Shown: positions 13,128-14,465 of the stretch, piece by piece
Layout of the letters: every line of letters begins with the position of its first letter
How positions within the stretch are numbered: the first letter of the stretch is position 1
From: Acholeplasmataceae bacterium
Lineage (GTDB): Bacteria; Bacillota_I; Bacilli_A; Acholeplasmatales; Acholeplasmataceae
Assembly (NCBI GenBank): GCA_030656435.1
Contig: JAUSOA010000006.1
Coordinates: forward strand, 1-14,465
Direction of reading: 5' to 3'
Length of the DNA stretch: 14,465 nt
Position numbers and translations under genes: made by a program
The notes under the pieces: generated by a model
Databases searched by the model: none
The model's input: the letters and a program-made list of their open reading frames with translations, nothing else
Told to the model about the DNA's origin: nothing

Positions 13128-14363
13128 TTAAATAACGAAATTTCCTTTTTCAAATACTTTAACTTCTTTACCATCATATGTTAGACCTGTAATTTCCATG
13201 TCTTCACTTCCAAACATAAAGTCAGCATGAACCATTGAATTATTGTAACCGATTTTTTCAAGTTCACTAATTGGAGTATTCACACCATTTTTTACATTCA
13301 TTGGGTAGGCTCTACCAAGTGCCATATGGCAAGATGCATTTTCATCAAAAAGTGTATTTAAGAATAAGATGTTTGTGTTTGAAATTGGAGATACATGACT
13401 GATTAAAGCAATTTCTCCAATATATCTTGACCCCTCATCGGTGTCTAGTAAATTATCTAATGCGCTTTGTTCTTTTTTAGCTTCATGATTTACTACTTTT
13501 CCATCCTTAAATTCAAGCCAAAAACCATCAATAAGTTTCCCTTGATAGTTCAAAGGCTTTGTAGCAAATACCTTACCACGCGTTCCAAATTTATAAGGCA
13601 TAGTAAATGTTTCTTCAGTTGGAATATTTGGATTGAAATATGCGCCATTGGTTGCATGCTCTCCGCCACCAGCCCATACATGATCCTTAACAAGTTCTAC
13701 TATTAAGTCAGTTCCTAAACCATTCTTAAAATGAAGATGTTTAAAGTTGTAATTATTTAAAACTTTATTATGCTTCAATAAAACTTCGTTATGTTTTTCC
13801 CAATCTTGAATTGGATCGTTATTTAATGTGACTCTCGATGCATCAAAAATTGCATTCCATAAAGCTTCAACAGCATCTTCTTCATTTAGTTTAGGAAATA
13901 CTTGTTTCGCCCAAATCGCATTTGGAGCTGCAACAATTGTCCATTGAGCTTTATTTCCCATGAGGTGCTCTCTAAAAAAACCGACCGCCTTATTTAAAGC
14001 TATTCCTGATTTTTGGGCTTTAATTGGATCTACATCACTATTTAAACCTGGAATTGGTGAAGTGATTGAAATAAAGCATGCACCATTATTGACATACTCA
14101 TGATACTGGTCAATTAACCATGGTGAAATATTTTCTAAATCAGAAACTGTCATGTGCTTTAATGAACTCTTAGATATGTAATCATCACTCCATTGGACAT
14201 GAACCTTTTTAGCTCCAGCAAGATATGCTTCTTCTGCAATCTCTCTAGCAAGATCCTTGGTTTCAGTTGTTGTGCGAATCACAACTTCTTGATTCTTTTG
14301 AACATTTGCACCAACCAATACTGCAAGCTTGGCTAGTTTGTTAACTAAAACTTTGTTTGGCAT
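13128..14363 (-). CDS. M29-family metalloaminopeptidase (AmpS/PepS-like)
   Basis: A 411-residue cytosolic aminopeptidase of the thermophilic-metallopeptidase family M29, full length (family about 405-415). The metal ligands known from Bacillus aminopeptidase II are all in place with at most a one-residue shift: Glu250 (PTEETF), Glu317 (GEIAL), His346 (CHMALG), His379 and Asp381 (MVHADFMFG). The conserved Tyr353 is also present. The N-terminal domain (about 1-110) begins with the typical KLAKLAVLVGANVQKNQ. It removes N-terminal residues from short peptides using two metal ions such as Zn or Co. AAGGAG lies six bases before the ATG. The neighbouring S9 peptidase suggests joint peptide breakdown. 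No promoter is seen in the 29-base gap to the upstream gene fragment, so co-transcription with it is likely. Confidence 0.93.
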   Translation of the reverse strand: MPNKVLVNKLAKLAVLVGANVQKNQEVVIRTTTETKDLAREIAEEAYLAGAKKVHVQWSDDYISKSSLKHMTVSDLENISPWLIDQYHEYVNNGACFISITSPIPGLNSDVDPIKAQKSGIALNKAVGFFREHLMGNKAQWTIVAAPNAIWAKQVFPKLNEEDAVEALWNAIFDASRVTLNNDPIQDWEKHNEVLLKHNKVLNNYNFKHLHFKNGLGTDLIVELVKDHVWAGGGEHATNGAYFNPNIPTEETFTMPYKFGTRGKVFATKPLNYQGKLIDGFWLEFKDGKVVNHEAKKEQSALDNLLDTDEGSRYIGEIALISHVSPISNTNILFLNTLFDENASCHMALGRAYPMNVKNGVNTPISELEKIGYNNSMVHADFMFGSEDMEITGLTYDGKEVKVFEKGNFVI

Positions 14364-14392
14364 TTTTTTCTCCTTGTTTTATGTAAAATTTT

Positions 14393-14465
14393 TTAATAAT
14401 CCGAATCATAGACGTGCTTTTGATGAAACTTTCTTGCTGCTTTTTTCTCATACATTTTATGATCT
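14393..14465 (-). CDS. C-terminal fragment of an unidentified gene, cut by the window edge
   Basis: The last 23 codons of an open frame enter from the right edge and stop at TAA (14393-14395). The encoded end is charged and basic-aromatic (MYEKKAARKFHQKHVYDSDY), which looks like a real protein tail more than random AT-rich translation. It lies 29 bases upstream of the M29 aminopeptidase on the same strand, with no terminator between, so it is probably the preceding gene of the same transcript. Too little is present to name it. Confidence 0.45.
   Translation of the reverse strand, partial: DHKMYEKKAARKFHQKHVYDSDY

Noticed and set aside
1..14465. CRISPR array, tRNA, insertion sequence, prophage or defence genes
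   Set aside because: Reading both strands I found no regularly spaced repeats, no cloverleaf-like sequence, no transposase or integrase, and no restriction, toxin-antitoxin or other defence families.

Overview
The window looks like chromosomal DNA from a low-GC bacterium of the Firmicutes/Mollicutes side of the tree. An Acholeplasma- or Izemoplasma-like organism is my best guess, from gene content only. AT-rich intergenic DNA, AAGGAG-type ribosome binding sites, very short 3' ends and the mix of families (InlB-repeat subtilase, Ig-like lipoprotein, FloT-type flotillin with NfeD/YuaF, LytTR-DUF3021, APC and AEC carriers) all fit. Tryptophan is read from TGG and several genes end in TGA (methyltransferase, LytTR regulator, subtilase). 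The standard bacterial code therefore applies, which argues against Mycoplasma/Spiroplasma.

Layout, right to left because all but one gene is on the minus strand. The right edge holds the last 23 codons of an unidentified gene. It is followed by an M29 aminopeptidase with its own terminator, then an S9 prolyl-oligopeptidase-family peptidase; together they look like a cytosolic peptide-degradation pair. Next is a tightly coupled NfeD/YuaF-flotillin (FloT) membrane operon. The only plus-strand gene, an EFR1-type flavodoxin/2x[4Fe-4S] protein, converges on flotillin, with a likely bidirectional terminator between them. Divergent from it is a two-gene secretion operon: an 832-residue subtilisin-like protease carrying InlB-type and Ig-like repeats, overlapping by ATGA a small lipoprotein built from the same kind of Ig-like repeat.

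Further left are a DUF2188 protein with a K/E/P-rich linker, a LytTR regulator overlapping a DUF3021-like four-helix membrane protein, an AEC-family carrier coupled to a class I SAM methyltransferase, and an APC amino-acid permease. The left edge carries tandem terminators fused to a strong leftward promoter, whose start region overlaps a perfect DnaA box.

The common theme is extracellular protein digestion, amino-acid/peptide transport and cytosolic peptide breakdown, which would suit a heterotroph scavenging amino acids; this is inference. No mobile element, CRISPR array, tRNA, rRNA or defence system was found, and no gene-free stretch exceeds about 160 bases. The least conventional parts are the protease-lipoprotein pair, the habit of ending genes inside terminator hairpins, the palindrome between the divergent protease/ferredoxin promoters, and the DnaA-box pair at the left-edge promoter. 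Four starts were moved from the longest open frame to an internal ATG with a proper ribosome binding site: AEC, DUF2188, lipoprotein and NfeD.
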